From Patulibacter defluvii (GTDB lineage Bacteria > Actinomycetota > Thermoleophilia > Solirubrobacterales > Solirubrobacteraceae): DNA of 64,000 nucleotides. Positions 42,460 through 50,173 of this stretch are shown piece after piece; within the stretch, counting starts at the first letter, position 1, and each line of letters begins with the position of its first letter. Made by a program: the position numbers and the translations under genes. The DNA lies in contig NZ_JAWZSQ010000001.1 of NCBI RefSeq assembly GCF_034096925.1, positions 434,001 to 498,000 on the forward strand, given 5' to 3'. The notes under the pieces were generated by a model. It worked only from the letters and a program-made list of their open reading frames with translations, had not been told where the DNA came from and ran no database searches.

Positions 42460-43115
42460 GCGTGCCGCTGCGGACCCGGATCCTGCTCGCCGACGACCAC
42501 GCGCTGGTCCGCGACGGGATCCGGCTGGTGCTGGAGAGCGAGCCCGACCTGCAGGTCGTGGCCGAGGCCGGCGACGGCGTCGAGGCGGTCGCCCAGGCGC
42601 TGAGGGAGGAGGTCGACCTGGCCGTGCTCGACGTCTCGATGCCGCGCCGCGGCGGGCTTCAGGCCGCCCGCGAGCTGCACCGCCAGCGGCCCGGGACCCG
42701 GATCCTGATGCTCTCGATGCACGAGAGCGAGCAGTACCTGTTCGAGGCGGTCAAGGTCGGCGCCGCCGGCTACGTGCTGAAGTCGGCGGCCAACCGCGAC
42801 CTGGTCGACGCCTGCCGGGCGGCGATGCGGGGCGAGGCGTTCCTCTACCCGCGGGCCCTGCGGGCGATCGTCCGCGACTACCTGGAGGGCGCCCGCAACG
42901 GCGCGCCGCTGCCCGACGACCTGCTGACCCCGCGCGAGCAGGACGTCGTCCAGCTGATCGCCGAGGGCCGCACGACCGACGAGATCGCCCAGGCGCTGAC
43001 GATCAGCCCCCACACCGTCGAGCGCCACCGCTCGAACGTGCTCGAGAAGCTGGGGCTGCGCAACCGGGTCGAGCTGGCGCGCTACGCGATCCGGCGGGGG
43101 CTGGTCGAGCCGTAG
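42456..43115 (+). CDS. NarL/FixJ-family response regulator
   Basis: A 219-residue regulator starting at GTG 42456, inside the kinase stop. The receiver domain has the acidic pair ADD (residues 12-14), phospho-acceptor Asp59 (AVLDVSMP) and Lys in YVLKSAA. The LuxR-type HTH near residues 150-210 reads LTPREQDVVQLIAEGRTTDEI and SPHTVERHRSNVLEKLGLRN in pieces. It is paired with the preceding kinase; targets are unknown. Confidence 0.93.
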   Translation: MSVPLRTRILLADDHALVRDGIRLVLESEPDLQVVAEAGDGVEAVAQALREEVDLAVLDVSMPRRGGLQAARELHRQRPGTRILMLSMHESEQYLFEAVKVGAAGYVLKSAANRDLVDACRAAMRGEAFLYPRALRAIVRDYLEGARNGAPLPDDLLTPREQDVVQLIAEGRTTDEIAQALTISPHTVERHRSNVLEKLGLRNRVELARYAIRRGLVEP

Positions 43116-43135
43116 CCGTACCCTTGCGGGCGTCG

Positions 43136-44158
43136 ATGTCTCGCCTCCCCGCCGACGTCCTCCTCGTCTCGCTCGGCTCGACCAGCGGCCTGCGGGCGGT
43201 CGACGACGCGCTCGCCGGGGCGCTCGAGCGGGCCGGCGCGCGGGTCGCGCTGGTGCGGCCGACGCCGCCGCCGGCGGTGCGGACGATGGCCCTCACCGAC
43301 CTGGTCTGGGCGGCGGCGGCGCGGCGGGCGGCGCAGGCGGGCCTGCGCGAGCACCGGCCGCGGGCGATCGTCTACGGCAGCGTCGGCGCGGCGCTGCTGT
43401 GGCCGCGGCCGGGGGCGATCCGGCTCGACGCCGCGATGGCCGCCAACCGGCCCGGCCGCCACGGCGCCTGGCAGCGCCCGCGCGAGCGGCTGCTGCTGCG
43501 CCGCTGCCCGCTGCTGGTGCCGCAGTCGGCCGAGGCGCTGGCCGAGGTCCCGCAGCCGCGGCCGCCCGCGGTGGTGGTGCCGCCGCCGGTCGCCCTCGGT
43601 CCGCCGCCGCGACCGTGGACCGAGCGCGACGTGGCCGCGGTCGCCTACGCCGCCGACCCGGCCAAGAAGGGGCTCGACCGGATCCTCGCCGCCTGGGCCC
43701 GGGCCCGCCGCCCGGGCGAGGAGCTGGTCGTCTGCGGTGCCCCGCGCGGCGCGCTGGCGGCGGCGCCGGAGGGCGTCCGCGACGCCGGCCGCCTCGACCG
43801 CGACGCGTTCGCCGCGCTGCTCGGGCGGGCGCGGACGCTGGTCTGCGCCCCCCGCCGCGAGGACCACGGCCTGGTCCAGCTGGAGGCGCTGGCCGCCGGC
43901 TGCCGGGTGGTCACCACCACCGCCCCCGGCGCCTACGTGGCGCTGACGCTGCTGCGGGCCGTCGACCGGGCGGCCGTGGTCGACCGGCCCGACGACCCCG
44001 ACGCGCTCGCCGCCGCGGTCCGCCGCGCCCTCGACCTGCCGGCGGCGACGGCCGACGCCGACGCCGCCCGATCGCGGGCCCTGCTCGGCGAGCGGTTCGG
44101 CGAGCAGGCCGTCGATCGGACGGTCCGCGAGCAGCTGCTGCCCGCGTTGCTGGGCTGA
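43136..44158 (+). CDS. Glycosyltransferase (GT4-like)
   Basis: A 340-residue soluble glycosyltransferase of the GT-B fold. The N-terminal half begins DVLLVSLGSTSGLRAVDDAL. The C-terminal half has YAADPAKKGLDRILAAWARA, a Lys-bearing nucleotide-sugar loop, and PRREDHGLVQLEALAAGCRVVTT, which holds the EX7E-like block (Glu in DHGLVQLE). The acceptor is unknown; cell-envelope glycolipid or polysaccharide synthesis is likely. TACCCT is 11 nt before ATG 43136. It precedes a dolichol-phosphate-mannose-synthase-like gene in the same direction. Confidence 0.85.
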   Translation: MSRLPADVLLVSLGSTSGLRAVDDALAGALERAGARVALVRPTPPPAVRTMALTDLVWAAAARRAAQAGLREHRPRAIVYGSVGAALLWPRPGAIRLDAAMAANRPGRHGAWQRPRERLLLRRCPLLVPQSAEALAEVPQPRPPAVVVPPPVALGPPPRPWTERDVAAVAYAADPAKKGLDRILAAWARARRPGEELVVCGAPRGALAAAPEGVRDAGRLDRDAFAALLGRARTLVCAPRREDHGLVQLEALAAGCRVVTTTAPGAYVALTLLRAVDRAAVVDRPDDPDALAAAVRRALDLPAATADADAARSRALLGERFGEQAVDRTVREQLLPALLG

Positions 44159-44228
44159 TCCGGGGCGATCCGCGGGCCCGCGTACCGCGACGCCCGGCGG
44201 CGGCCCGATCTCTAGCGTGTACGGCTCG

Positions 44229-45044
44229 ATGGCGACGGACGCCAACGTTCCCTGGTTGGTGATCCCGACCTACAACGAGGCCGAGAACCTCGAGCGCGTC
44301 GTGGGGCTCTCCCGCGAGGTGCTGGCCGCGGCGTGCCCCGAGGGCTTCCGGATCCTGGTCGTCGACGACCGCTCACCGGACGGCACCGGCGAGATCGCCG
44401 ACCGCCTCGTCGCCGCCCATCCCGGCCAGGTCGAGGTCCTCCACCGCGACGCGCCGCAGGGGCTCGGGCCCGCCTACCTGGCCGGCTTCGGGGTCGCGCT
44501 CGACGCCGGCGCCAGCCACGTGATGGAGATGGACGCCGACCTCTCCCACGACCCGCGCGACCTGGCGCGGCTGCTGGGCGCGGTCCGCGACGGGGCCGAC
44601 CTGGCGCTCGGCTCGCGCTACGTGCCCGGCGGCGGTGTCGCCGAGTGGGGGCTGCTGCGGCGGTTCATCTCGCGCGGGGGGTCGTGGTACGCCCGCCGCA
44701 CGCTGGGGCTGAAGATCCGCGACCTGACCGGCGGCTTCAAGTGCTTCCGGGCCGAGGTCCTGCGCTCGATCGAGCTGGCCACGGTCCGCTCGCGCGGCTA
44801 CGCCTTCCAGGTCGAGCTGACCTGGCGGACGGTCCTCTCCGGCTTCTCGGTCGTCGAGGTCCCGATCGTCTTCCGCGACCGCACCGCCGGCGAGTCGAAG
44901 ATGCACTTCGGGATCGCGCGCGAGGCGGCGGTGCTGGTGCCGGCGCTGCGCCGCTCCGGCTGGCGGCCGCCGGCACGCCCGCTCGACGGTCCCGCCGCCG
45001 GCGAGGTGCCGCCGGCCGCGTCGAGCGTCGGCCGCCGTCCCTAG
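44229..45044 (+). CDS. Polyprenol monophosphomannose synthase (GT2, Ppm1/DPM1-like)
   Basis: A 271-residue GT2 enzyme. It starts MATDANVPWLVIPTYNEAENL, has VVDDRSPDGTGEIAD and the metal motif DAD at residues 102-104 (EMDADLSHDPRDL), and the family block RDLTGGFKCFRAEVL. The end AGESKMHFGIAREA matches polyprenol-phosphate mannosyltransferases that supply mannose for lipoglycans and protein mannosylation. No fused acyltransferase (Lnt) domain is present, so it resembles the catalytic D2 part of Ppm1. TAGCGT lies 10 nt before ATG 44229. Confidence 0.9.
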   Translation: MATDANVPWLVIPTYNEAENLERVVGLSREVLAAACPEGFRILVVDDRSPDGTGEIADRLVAAHPGQVEVLHRDAPQGLGPAYLAGFGVALDAGASHVMEMDADLSHDPRDLARLLGAVRDGADLALGSRYVPGGGVAEWGLLRRFISRGGSWYARRTLGLKIRDLTGGFKCFRAEVLRSIELATVRSRGYAFQVELTWRTVLSGFSVVEVPIVFRDRTAGESKMHFGIAREAAVLVPALRRSGWRPPARPLDGPAAGEVPPAASSVGRRP

Positions 45045-45092
45045 CGGCGCCCGGCACGAGCCCCCGCGGTCCGCGCGACTACCCTTCCCGCC

Positions 45093-45701
45093 ATGACCGC
45101 CAAGCCCGCGACCCGTCGCCGCCCCAACGCCCGGGGAGCGATCGTCGAGGCCGCGGCGAACGTGATCGCGCGCAGTGGCGTCCGCGGCCTCCGGGTCGAG
45201 CACGTCGCGCGCGAGGCGGGGATCTCGAATGCCCTCCTCTACTACTACTTCGCCGACCGCTCCGCGCTCGTCAACGCGGCGCTCAACCACGCCAACGAGC
45301 AGGCCCCGAGCATGCTCGACGAGGCCGACGGCGGGACCGGTGCCGGCGAGGTCCGGCGGCGGCTGATCGCGGCGCTGATGCGCGAGCTGGACCAGGCCGC
45401 CGCGGTCCGCGACAACTCGATCGTCTGGAACGAGGTCAGCGCCTCGGCCGTCTTCGAGCCGGCGCTGCGCGACGGGCTCCAGCGGGTGACCGACGCCTGG
45501 AACGAGAAGGTGGCGCGGACGATCGCCTCGGCGGTCGCCGCCGGCGAGCTCGCGGCCGACGTCTCCCCGCAGGACACCGCCGAGCTGCTGACCGGCCTGA
45601 TCGAGGGCCTCAGCCTGCGTTGGCTGGCCGGGACCCTGCCGCTCGACCGCGCCCGCGAGCTGCTGGCGCGGGCGCTCGAGCAGCACCTGCCGGCGCCGTG
45701 A
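45093..45701 (+). CDS. TetR-family transcriptional regulator
   Basis: A 202-residue regulator. The N-terminal HTH reads AIVEAAANVIARSGVRGLRV, then VAREAGISNALLYYYFADRS. The helical ligand domain follows, with a conserved C-terminal BetI-like region (TAELLTGLIEGLSLRWLAG). TACCCT (45080-45085) is 7 nt before ATG 45093, the leaderless layout. It is convergent with the amidohydrolase gene. Candidate sites with CTGAA...TTCAG symmetry lie upstream of that gene and of the next one, but no site is seen before tetR itself. Confidence 0.9.
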   Translation: MTAKPATRRRPNARGAIVEAAANVIARSGVRGLRVEHVAREAGISNALLYYYFADRSALVNAALNHANEQAPSMLDEADGGTGAGEVRRRLIAALMRELDQAAAVRDNSIVWNEVSASAVFEPALRDGLQRVTDAWNEKVARTIASAVAAGELAADVSPQDTAELLTGLIEGLSLRWLAGTLPLDRARELLARALEQHLPAP

Positions 45702-45714
45702 CGGCGGCCGGCGG

Positions 45715-45746
45715 CGGTCCCGGAGCGGCGAACCGCCCCGGGACCG
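45715..45746. terminator. Bidirectional terminator, tetR / amidohydrolase
   Basis: CGGTCCCGG (45715-45723) pairs with CCGGGACCG (45738-45746), and the inner GCGG-CGAA-CCGC adds a second helix with a stable GNRA-like tetraloop. Confidence 0.8.
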
Positions 45747-45754
45747 GTCGTCGG

Positions 45755-48325
45755 CTACTCGGCGCTGAGGCCGAGCGGGTTGCCCTCGGCGGCGTAGACG
45801 ACCTGCCCGGCGAGCAGCGTCGTCAGGACCTTCGTCTCCGAGATCTGCTTGACGGCGGCCTCGCGCGCCGCCTTCTCGCGCGGGTCGAGGTCGGCGATCC
45901 GGGCCTCGGCGTCGCTCACCGCCCGCTCGGCCTCGGCGAGGGCGGCGGCGGACGCCGCGGCGCCGCGCTCGGCGGCCTCGACCGCGGCGGCGGCCTTGGC
46001 GGCCTCGTCGCGGGCGCTGGCCAGCGCCTGGGCGGCACGCTCGTCGGCCTGCCGCGCCGCGGTCTCGGCGGCGGCGGCCCGCAGCGCGGTTGCGCGGGTG
46101 CTGGTGCGCTTGCGGTCGGCCGCCTTGTAGCGGCGGTCGGCCGTCCGCAGCGCCTGGCGGCGGGCGGCGGTGCTGCGGCGCTTGACGGCGGCACGGGCGC
46201 TGCGGCGCTTGGCCGACGCGGTCCGCCGGGCCTTCTTCGCCGCCGTGTAGCGGGCCCAGGTCGAGGTCCGCGCCCTGCTCGCCGCGGCCAGCTGCTGGGC
46301 GCTGCCGGCGCGGGCCCCGCCGGCGGCCTGCTCGGCGGCGCTCGCCCGTCCGGCGGCGGCCTTCGCCGCGGCCACGGCCCCGTCGGCGGTGGCGCGCTCA
46401 GCGGTCGCGTCGGCCACCCGCGCCTTCGCCGCGTCGCGGTCCTGGCGGGCCTGCTGGAGCGCGTCGGTCAGGCCGGCGACGAAGAACGGGTCGGCGTCGA
46501 CCACGATCAGGTCGGCCGCCTTGCCGACCTCGATCGAGCCGGTGACGTCCTCCAGGTGCAGCTGGTACGCGACGCCGATCGTCGACGCCCGGTAGGCCTG
46601 GGCGAGCGCGATCCCGTCCTTGCCGTTGAGCGCGCCGGGGTAGATCGCCTTGGCCGGGTCGACCTGCCCCTCGCGGGTGACGAACTGCTCGATCGCCGCC
46701 CACGGCAGCAGGTTGGTGACCGGCCAGTCGCTGCCCTGGGAGACGACGCCCCCGCCGGCGATGATGTCCTTCGACGGGTACATGTTGTCCATCCGGTCGG
46801 GCTCGACGTAGCCCTCGATGCCGTCGATCGACCAGCCGTCGCGCTGGTTCCACTGGCCGGTCATGCTGGCCACGACGCCGAGCTGCCCGAACCGCTTCAG
46901 GTCGGCGCGGTCGACGAACTCCAGGTGGGTGATCTGGTGGCGGCGGTCCCAGCTGGCGTTGGCCTTCGCCGCGGCCTCGTAGTTGTCGAGCGTGACCCGC
47001 GTCGAGCGGTCGCCGAGCGAGTGGACGTGGATGTTCCAGCGGTCGGCGTCGAGCGCCTTGAAGCCGGCGGTGGCGTCCTCGCAGGAGGGCTCCTCGCCGC
47101 GGCGGTCGCCGGGCACCCACTGCGGGTTCTCGGCGGTGCCGACGTTGACCCGGTAGGGCCGCAGCATCGCCGCGGTCTGGCCGGGGAACTCGGGCACGCC
47201 GTCGCAGAAGACCTTGACCGTGTCGACCTCGATCGCGCCCGGGCTGGCCGGGCTCTCGTAGCCGTTGAAGTCCTTCTTGACGGCGTCGAGCCCGTTGACG
47301 AACGACTTCAGCACCGCCGGGTCGTCCTCGCCGCGGACCTGGCCGGCGCTGAGCGCCTGGTTGACGCGCACGGTCAGCTTGCCGTCGTCGGCGATCCGCT
47401 TCAGCAGGTCGAGCGAGCTGCGGCTGCCGCCGGGGTGCATCACGTTGGTGATCCCGAGGCTGTTGGCGTAGGCGTAGTTCGCGAGCCTGCCCTTGTAGGC
47501 GGCGTCGGGCAGCGACGGCAGCGACGGCCCCCAGTTGGCGCTCCAGTCGGCGAACTGGCCGTTGGGCGTGCCGTCGGGGTCGCGGCCGATGAAGCCGTCG
47601 GGCGGGTCGGGCGTGGCGGCGGTGACGTTGCCGTTCTGGAGCGCCTTGGTGTTCGTGTAGGACTTGTGGCCGTCCATGTTGCGGACGACGATCGGGCGGG
47701 TGGTGCCGGTGCCGTACGGATCCTCGCTCGGGTCCTTGCTGAGCCGGTCGAGGACGTGGCGGTCGAGCCGGGCGCCGCGCGGCAGCAGCCCGTCGCCCAT
47801 CAGGTTGCTGGCGGTCAGGCGGTAGTTGCTGTTCGGGTGCGGCGCCTGGTCCTCGCGCTGGAGGCAGTCCTTCAGCTTCTTGAGGACGGTGTCGATCGTG
47901 CCGCCCTCGTAGTTCAGGTCGCACTGCGGCGGGTTGCCGCCGTGCAGGTGGCCGTCGCCGAGGCTCGGCATCAGCAGCTTGTTGCGCAGGTCGACGACCT
48001 TCGTGTCCGGGCCGATCTGGGCGCGGGCGCCGACGTCCTCGCCGACGTAGCTGATCGTGCCGTCGGTGACCGCGACCGCCTGCGCCCAGTCGAGCGTCGG
48101 CGCCATCAGCGAGGCGGGCGAGCCGTCGCCCTTCGGGAACAGCATCACGCGGCCGTTGAGGAAGACCGTGTCGGCCTTCGGCGCGTCGGCCGCCTGCGCG
48201 TCGCCGCCAGTGCGGCCGGCGACGACGGCGACGGCAGCCAGCAGCGCCACCAGCAGCAGCGCGGACAGGCGGCCCGGCCGCCATCGCGATCGCTGCGGAG
48301 GACGTGGGCGCGGGGGTGCGGACAT
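45755..48325 (-). CDS. Secreted YtcJ-like amidohydrolase with a 211-residue coiled-coil insertion
   Basis: An 856-residue exported metal-dependent hydrolase. A signal peptide (residues about 1-46) has an Arg-rich start and hydrophobic core (LSALLLVALLAAVAVVAG). Amidohydrolase marks are DTVFLNGRVMLF, the metal motif GDGHLHGGN, NIHVHSLGDRSTRV, ITHLEFVDRADL and QGSDWPVTNLLPW. At about 617-827, between DADPFFV and the usual end ISETKVLTTLLAGQVVY, lies an Ala/Arg-rich heptad region (TAAKKARRTASAKRRSARAA). GAGGTGA precedes ATG 48325. A 17-bp palindrome lies upstream. Confidence 0.88.
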   Translation of the reverse strand: MSAPPRPRPPQRSRWRPGRLSALLLVALLAAVAVVAGRTGGDAQAADAPKADTVFLNGRVMLFPKGDGSPASLMAPTLDWAQAVAVTDGTISYVGEDVGARAQIGPDTKVVDLRNKLLMPSLGDGHLHGGNPPQCDLNYEGGTIDTVLKKLKDCLQREDQAPHPNSNYRLTASNLMGDGLLPRGARLDRHVLDRLSKDPSEDPYGTGTTRPIVVRNMDGHKSYTNTKALQNGNVTAATPDPPDGFIGRDPDGTPNGQFADWSANWGPSLPSLPDAAYKGRLANYAYANSLGITNVMHPGGSRSSLDLLKRIADDGKLTVRVNQALSAGQVRGEDDPAVLKSFVNGLDAVKKDFNGYESPASPGAIEVDTVKVFCDGVPEFPGQTAAMLRPYRVNVGTAENPQWVPGDRRGEEPSCEDATAGFKALDADRWNIHVHSLGDRSTRVTLDNYEAAAKANASWDRRHQITHLEFVDRADLKRFGQLGVVASMTGQWNQRDGWSIDGIEGYVEPDRMDNMYPSKDIIAGGGVVSQGSDWPVTNLLPWAAIEQFVTREGQVDPAKAIYPGALNGKDGIALAQAYRASTIGVAYQLHLEDVTGSIEVGKAADLIVVDADPFFVAGLTDALQQARQDRDAAKARVADATAERATADGAVAAAKAAAGRASAAEQAAGGARAGSAQQLAAASRARTSTWARYTAAKKARRTASAKRRSARAAVKRRSTAARRQALRTADRRYKAADRKRTSTRATALRAAAAETAARQADERAAQALASARDEAAKAAAAVEAAERGAAASAAALAEAERAVSDAEARIADLDPREKAAREAAVKQISETKVLTTLLAGQVVYAAEGNPLGLSAE

Positions 48326-48383
48326 CGGGGTCACCTCGGGTCTTCGTGCGGCGCGCAGGCGCGGCGCGGGCCAACGGACGACT

Positions 48384-48400
48384 CCTGAAAACTTTTCAGG
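48384..48400. promoter_or_regulatory. 17-bp operator upstream of the amidohydrolase gene
   Basis: CCTGAAAA-C-TTTTCAGG, a perfect palindrome and a striking A/T island in G/C-rich DNA, 59 bases before ATG 48325. A related palindrome occurs upstream of the TolB-like gene (49578-49596). Confidence 0.7.
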
Positions 48401-48492
48401 AAGTGGTCGGCGAGCCTCCCATCGCGGCCGGGCGAAGTCAAGCGTCGACCCGCCAGGCGTGGGGCTGCGCGCCGGGCGGGCCCGGGGGGGGG

Positions 48493-49557
48493 CTAGCCGG
48501 CCGGGCGCCAGGTCGGCGAGATCTCGCAGACCCCGGGCGAGCGGGTCAGGTTGCGGCTGCGCCCGCCGGCGACGGCGACCACGTGGATGTCGCACCCGCG
48601 CGAGAAGGCCAGCCGGCGGCCGTCGGGCGACCAGGTCGGCTCCGAGGCGGAGGGTCCGCCGCCCGGCACCGCGCGCGGGCGTCCGCCGGCGACGGCGACC
48701 GTCCAGAGGGCGGGACCGTCTCCGCGGTCCCAGGTGAAGGCGATCGTGCGGCCGTCGGGCGACCAGGCGGGGGCGCCGGCGACGCCGTCGGCGACCAGGG
48801 TCCGGTCGCGGCCGCCGTCGGGGCGGCGCAGGACCAGGGTCTGGTCGCAGCGGCGGCTGCGGCAGCGCGGCGTCCCGAGCGCCACCGCCAGCCGGCGGCC
48901 GTCGGGCGACCAAGCCGGCTGGTAGGCGGCGCCGCCGGCGGTCACCAGCGTGCGGCGGGCGCTCTCGGTCGGCGCCAGCACGTCGATGTCGCTGGGGCCG
49001 TTGATCGACGGCGACTCGCCCGACCCGAGGGCGGCGGCCTGGTAGGCGATCTGGTCGTGGCCGTCGACCCTCCGGAGGGTCGGGTGGGAGGGGATCCGCG
49101 AGCCGGTCGGGAAGGTCGCCACCGCCCGCTGCGGGCCGGCCAGCGCGACCGCGGCGATCGTCACCTGGTCGCCCTCGGCCAGACCGTGCTCGTGCGGGTC
49201 CTGCTCGCCCTCGTCGTCGTGACCGTGGCTGGCGCCGGGGGCGGCGCCGCGCTGCTCGGTGACGAAGGTCAGCCGCCGGCCGTCGGGGGTCCAGGCGGGG
49301 AAGGTCGCCTGCTCGTTGGTCACCCGCAGCGGCTGACCGCCGGCGGGGTCGCTGGCGAAGAGCCGGTACGGCCCCTCGCGGTTGCTGGCGTAGACCAGCG
49401 CCGGCAGCCGCTCGACCGCCACCGTCGTCTGCGGGGCGCCCGGGCTCGGCCCGCCGGTCTCGACGTGGGTGGTCGCTCCGCCGTCGTCACCGCCGCAGCC
49501 GGCGAGGGCCGTGGCCGCGACCGCGGTCGCGAGGGCGAGGAGGGCGGGGGAACGCAT
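48493..49557 (-). CDS. TolB/PD40-repeat lipoprotein
   Basis: A 354-residue exported beta-propeller. The signal peptide ends in the lipobox LAGC (Cys20), so it is likely a lipid-anchored surface protein. PD40 repeats WSPDGRRLAVAL, WSPDGRTIAFTW, WSPDGRRLAFSR and WTPDGRRLTFVT mark blades. Between blades 1 and 2 lies a His/Asp/Glu-rich loop (SHGHDDEGEQDPHEHG) that could bind metal. TACGAT lies 9 nt before ATG 49557. It is upstream of, and in the same direction as, the amidohydrolase, with a 167-base gap. Confidence 0.88.
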   Translation of the reverse strand: MRSPALLALATAVAATALAGCGGDDGGATTHVETGGPSPGAPQTTVAVERLPALVYASNREGPYRLFASDPAGGQPLRVTNEQATFPAWTPDGRRLTFVTEQRGAAPGASHGHDDEGEQDPHEHGLAEGDQVTIAAVALAGPQRAVATFPTGSRIPSHPTLRRVDGHDQIAYQAAALGSGESPSINGPSDIDVLAPTESARRTLVTAGGAAYQPAWSPDGRRLAVALGTPRCRSRRCDQTLVLRRPDGGRDRTLVADGVAGAPAWSPDGRTIAFTWDRGDGPALWTVAVAGGRPRAVPGGGPSASEPTWSPDGRRLAFSRGCDIHVVAVAGGRSRNLTRSPGVCEISPTWRPAG

Positions 49558-49577
49558 CGGCGAGCCATCGTAGCGTT

Positions 49578-49596
49578 GGCTGAAGAACTTTCAGCC
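49578..49596. promoter_or_regulatory. Operator overlapping the TolB-like gene promoter
   Basis: GGCTGAA-N5-TTCAGCC, 6 bases upstream of the TACGAT -10 box on the minus strand. Its core (CTGAAGAACTTTCAG) matches the amidohydrolase palindrome core at 12 of 15 positions. Confidence 0.6.
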
Positions 49597-49617
49597 GTCC
49601 GCCCATCGTCCGCCCAT

Positions 49618-49663
49618 CCCCGCCCGCTGTGACGTTCTGGACGTTCGGTGACCGGAACGTGAC
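49618..49663. repeat. Dispersed hairpin repeat, copy 2
   Basis: GTGACGTTC on the left pairs with GAACGTGAC on the right (one mismatch near the end), with ACGTTCGGTGA-type centre. Its reverse complement matches the element at 31621-31666 at 40 of 46 positions. It lies in the divergent gap between the TolB-like gene and trxA. Confidence 0.7.
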
Positions 49664-49711
49664 GGCCGGCGGCGGTGGTTGGGGTAGCCTGGGAGCCAGG
49701 TCCCCCGGCGT

Positions 49712-49740
49712 TTGGCCGTGGGCACTTCATTTTGTATAGT
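49712..49740 (+). promoter_or_regulatory. trxA promoter
   Basis: TTGGCC (49712-49717) and TATAGT (49735-49740) with a 17-nt A/T-rich spacer. The best-formed -10 box in the window; leader of about 58 nt to ATG 49806. Confidence 0.8.
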
Positions 49741-49805
49741 GATGGCACGGCATCGCTTCGGATTCGATGCCGGCAGTGCCTCCACGCACGTCTCTAGGAG
49801 CAGCA

Positions 49806-50132
49806 ATGGCGGGTTCCGTCCCCGAGGTCACCGACTCCAACTTCCAGGCCGAGGTCATCGAGCACGAGCAGGCGACGCTCGTCGACTTCTGGGCGCCCTG
49901 GTGCGGTCCGTGCCGTGCCGTCAGCCCGGTGCTCGAGGAGATCGACGGCGAGCGCGAAGACGTCCGCGTCGTGAAGCTCAACACCGACGACAACCAGCAG
50001 ACGGCGGCGAAGTACGGGATCATGTCGATCCCGACGATGATCGTCTTCAAGAACGGTCAGGCCGTCGGCCAGATCGTCGGCGCGATGCCGAAGCCGCGCC
50101 TGAACGCCGAGATCGACCGGATCCTCGCCTGA
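49806..50132 (+). CDS. trxA: Thioredoxin
   Basis: A 108-residue thioredoxin, the general cytoplasmic disulfide reductant. The active site WCGPC is at residues 32-36 (LVDFWAPWCGPCRAV), Asp27 and cis-Pro in MSIPTMIVFKNG are present. ATG 49806 follows an AGGAG site; an upstream in-frame ATG at 49767 would add 13 unlikely residues. A strong single-gene promoter and a perfect terminator bracket it. Confidence 0.97.
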   Translation: MAGSVPEVTDSNFQAEVIEHEQATLVDFWAPWCGPCRAVSPVLEEIDGEREDVRVVKLNTDDNQQTAAKYGIMSIPTMIVFKNGQAVGQIVGAMPKPRLNAEIDRILA

Positions 50133-50137
50133 TCCCC

Positions 50138-50168
50138 GACGGGCCGCGGCGCAGCGCCGCGGCCCGTC
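50138..50168 (+). terminator. trxA terminator
   Basis: Two perfect 15-nt arms, beginning GACGGGCCGCGGCGC, around a single central A, 5 bases after the trxA stop and followed by GTCGTTC. Confidence 0.85.
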
Positions 50169-50173
50169 GTCGT

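Noticed and set aside
43136..45044. Two glycosyltransferases as a polysaccharide biosynthesis cluster
   Set aside because: Only two genes, each with its own TAnnnT box, and no flippase, polymerase or sugar-nucleotide genes nearby.
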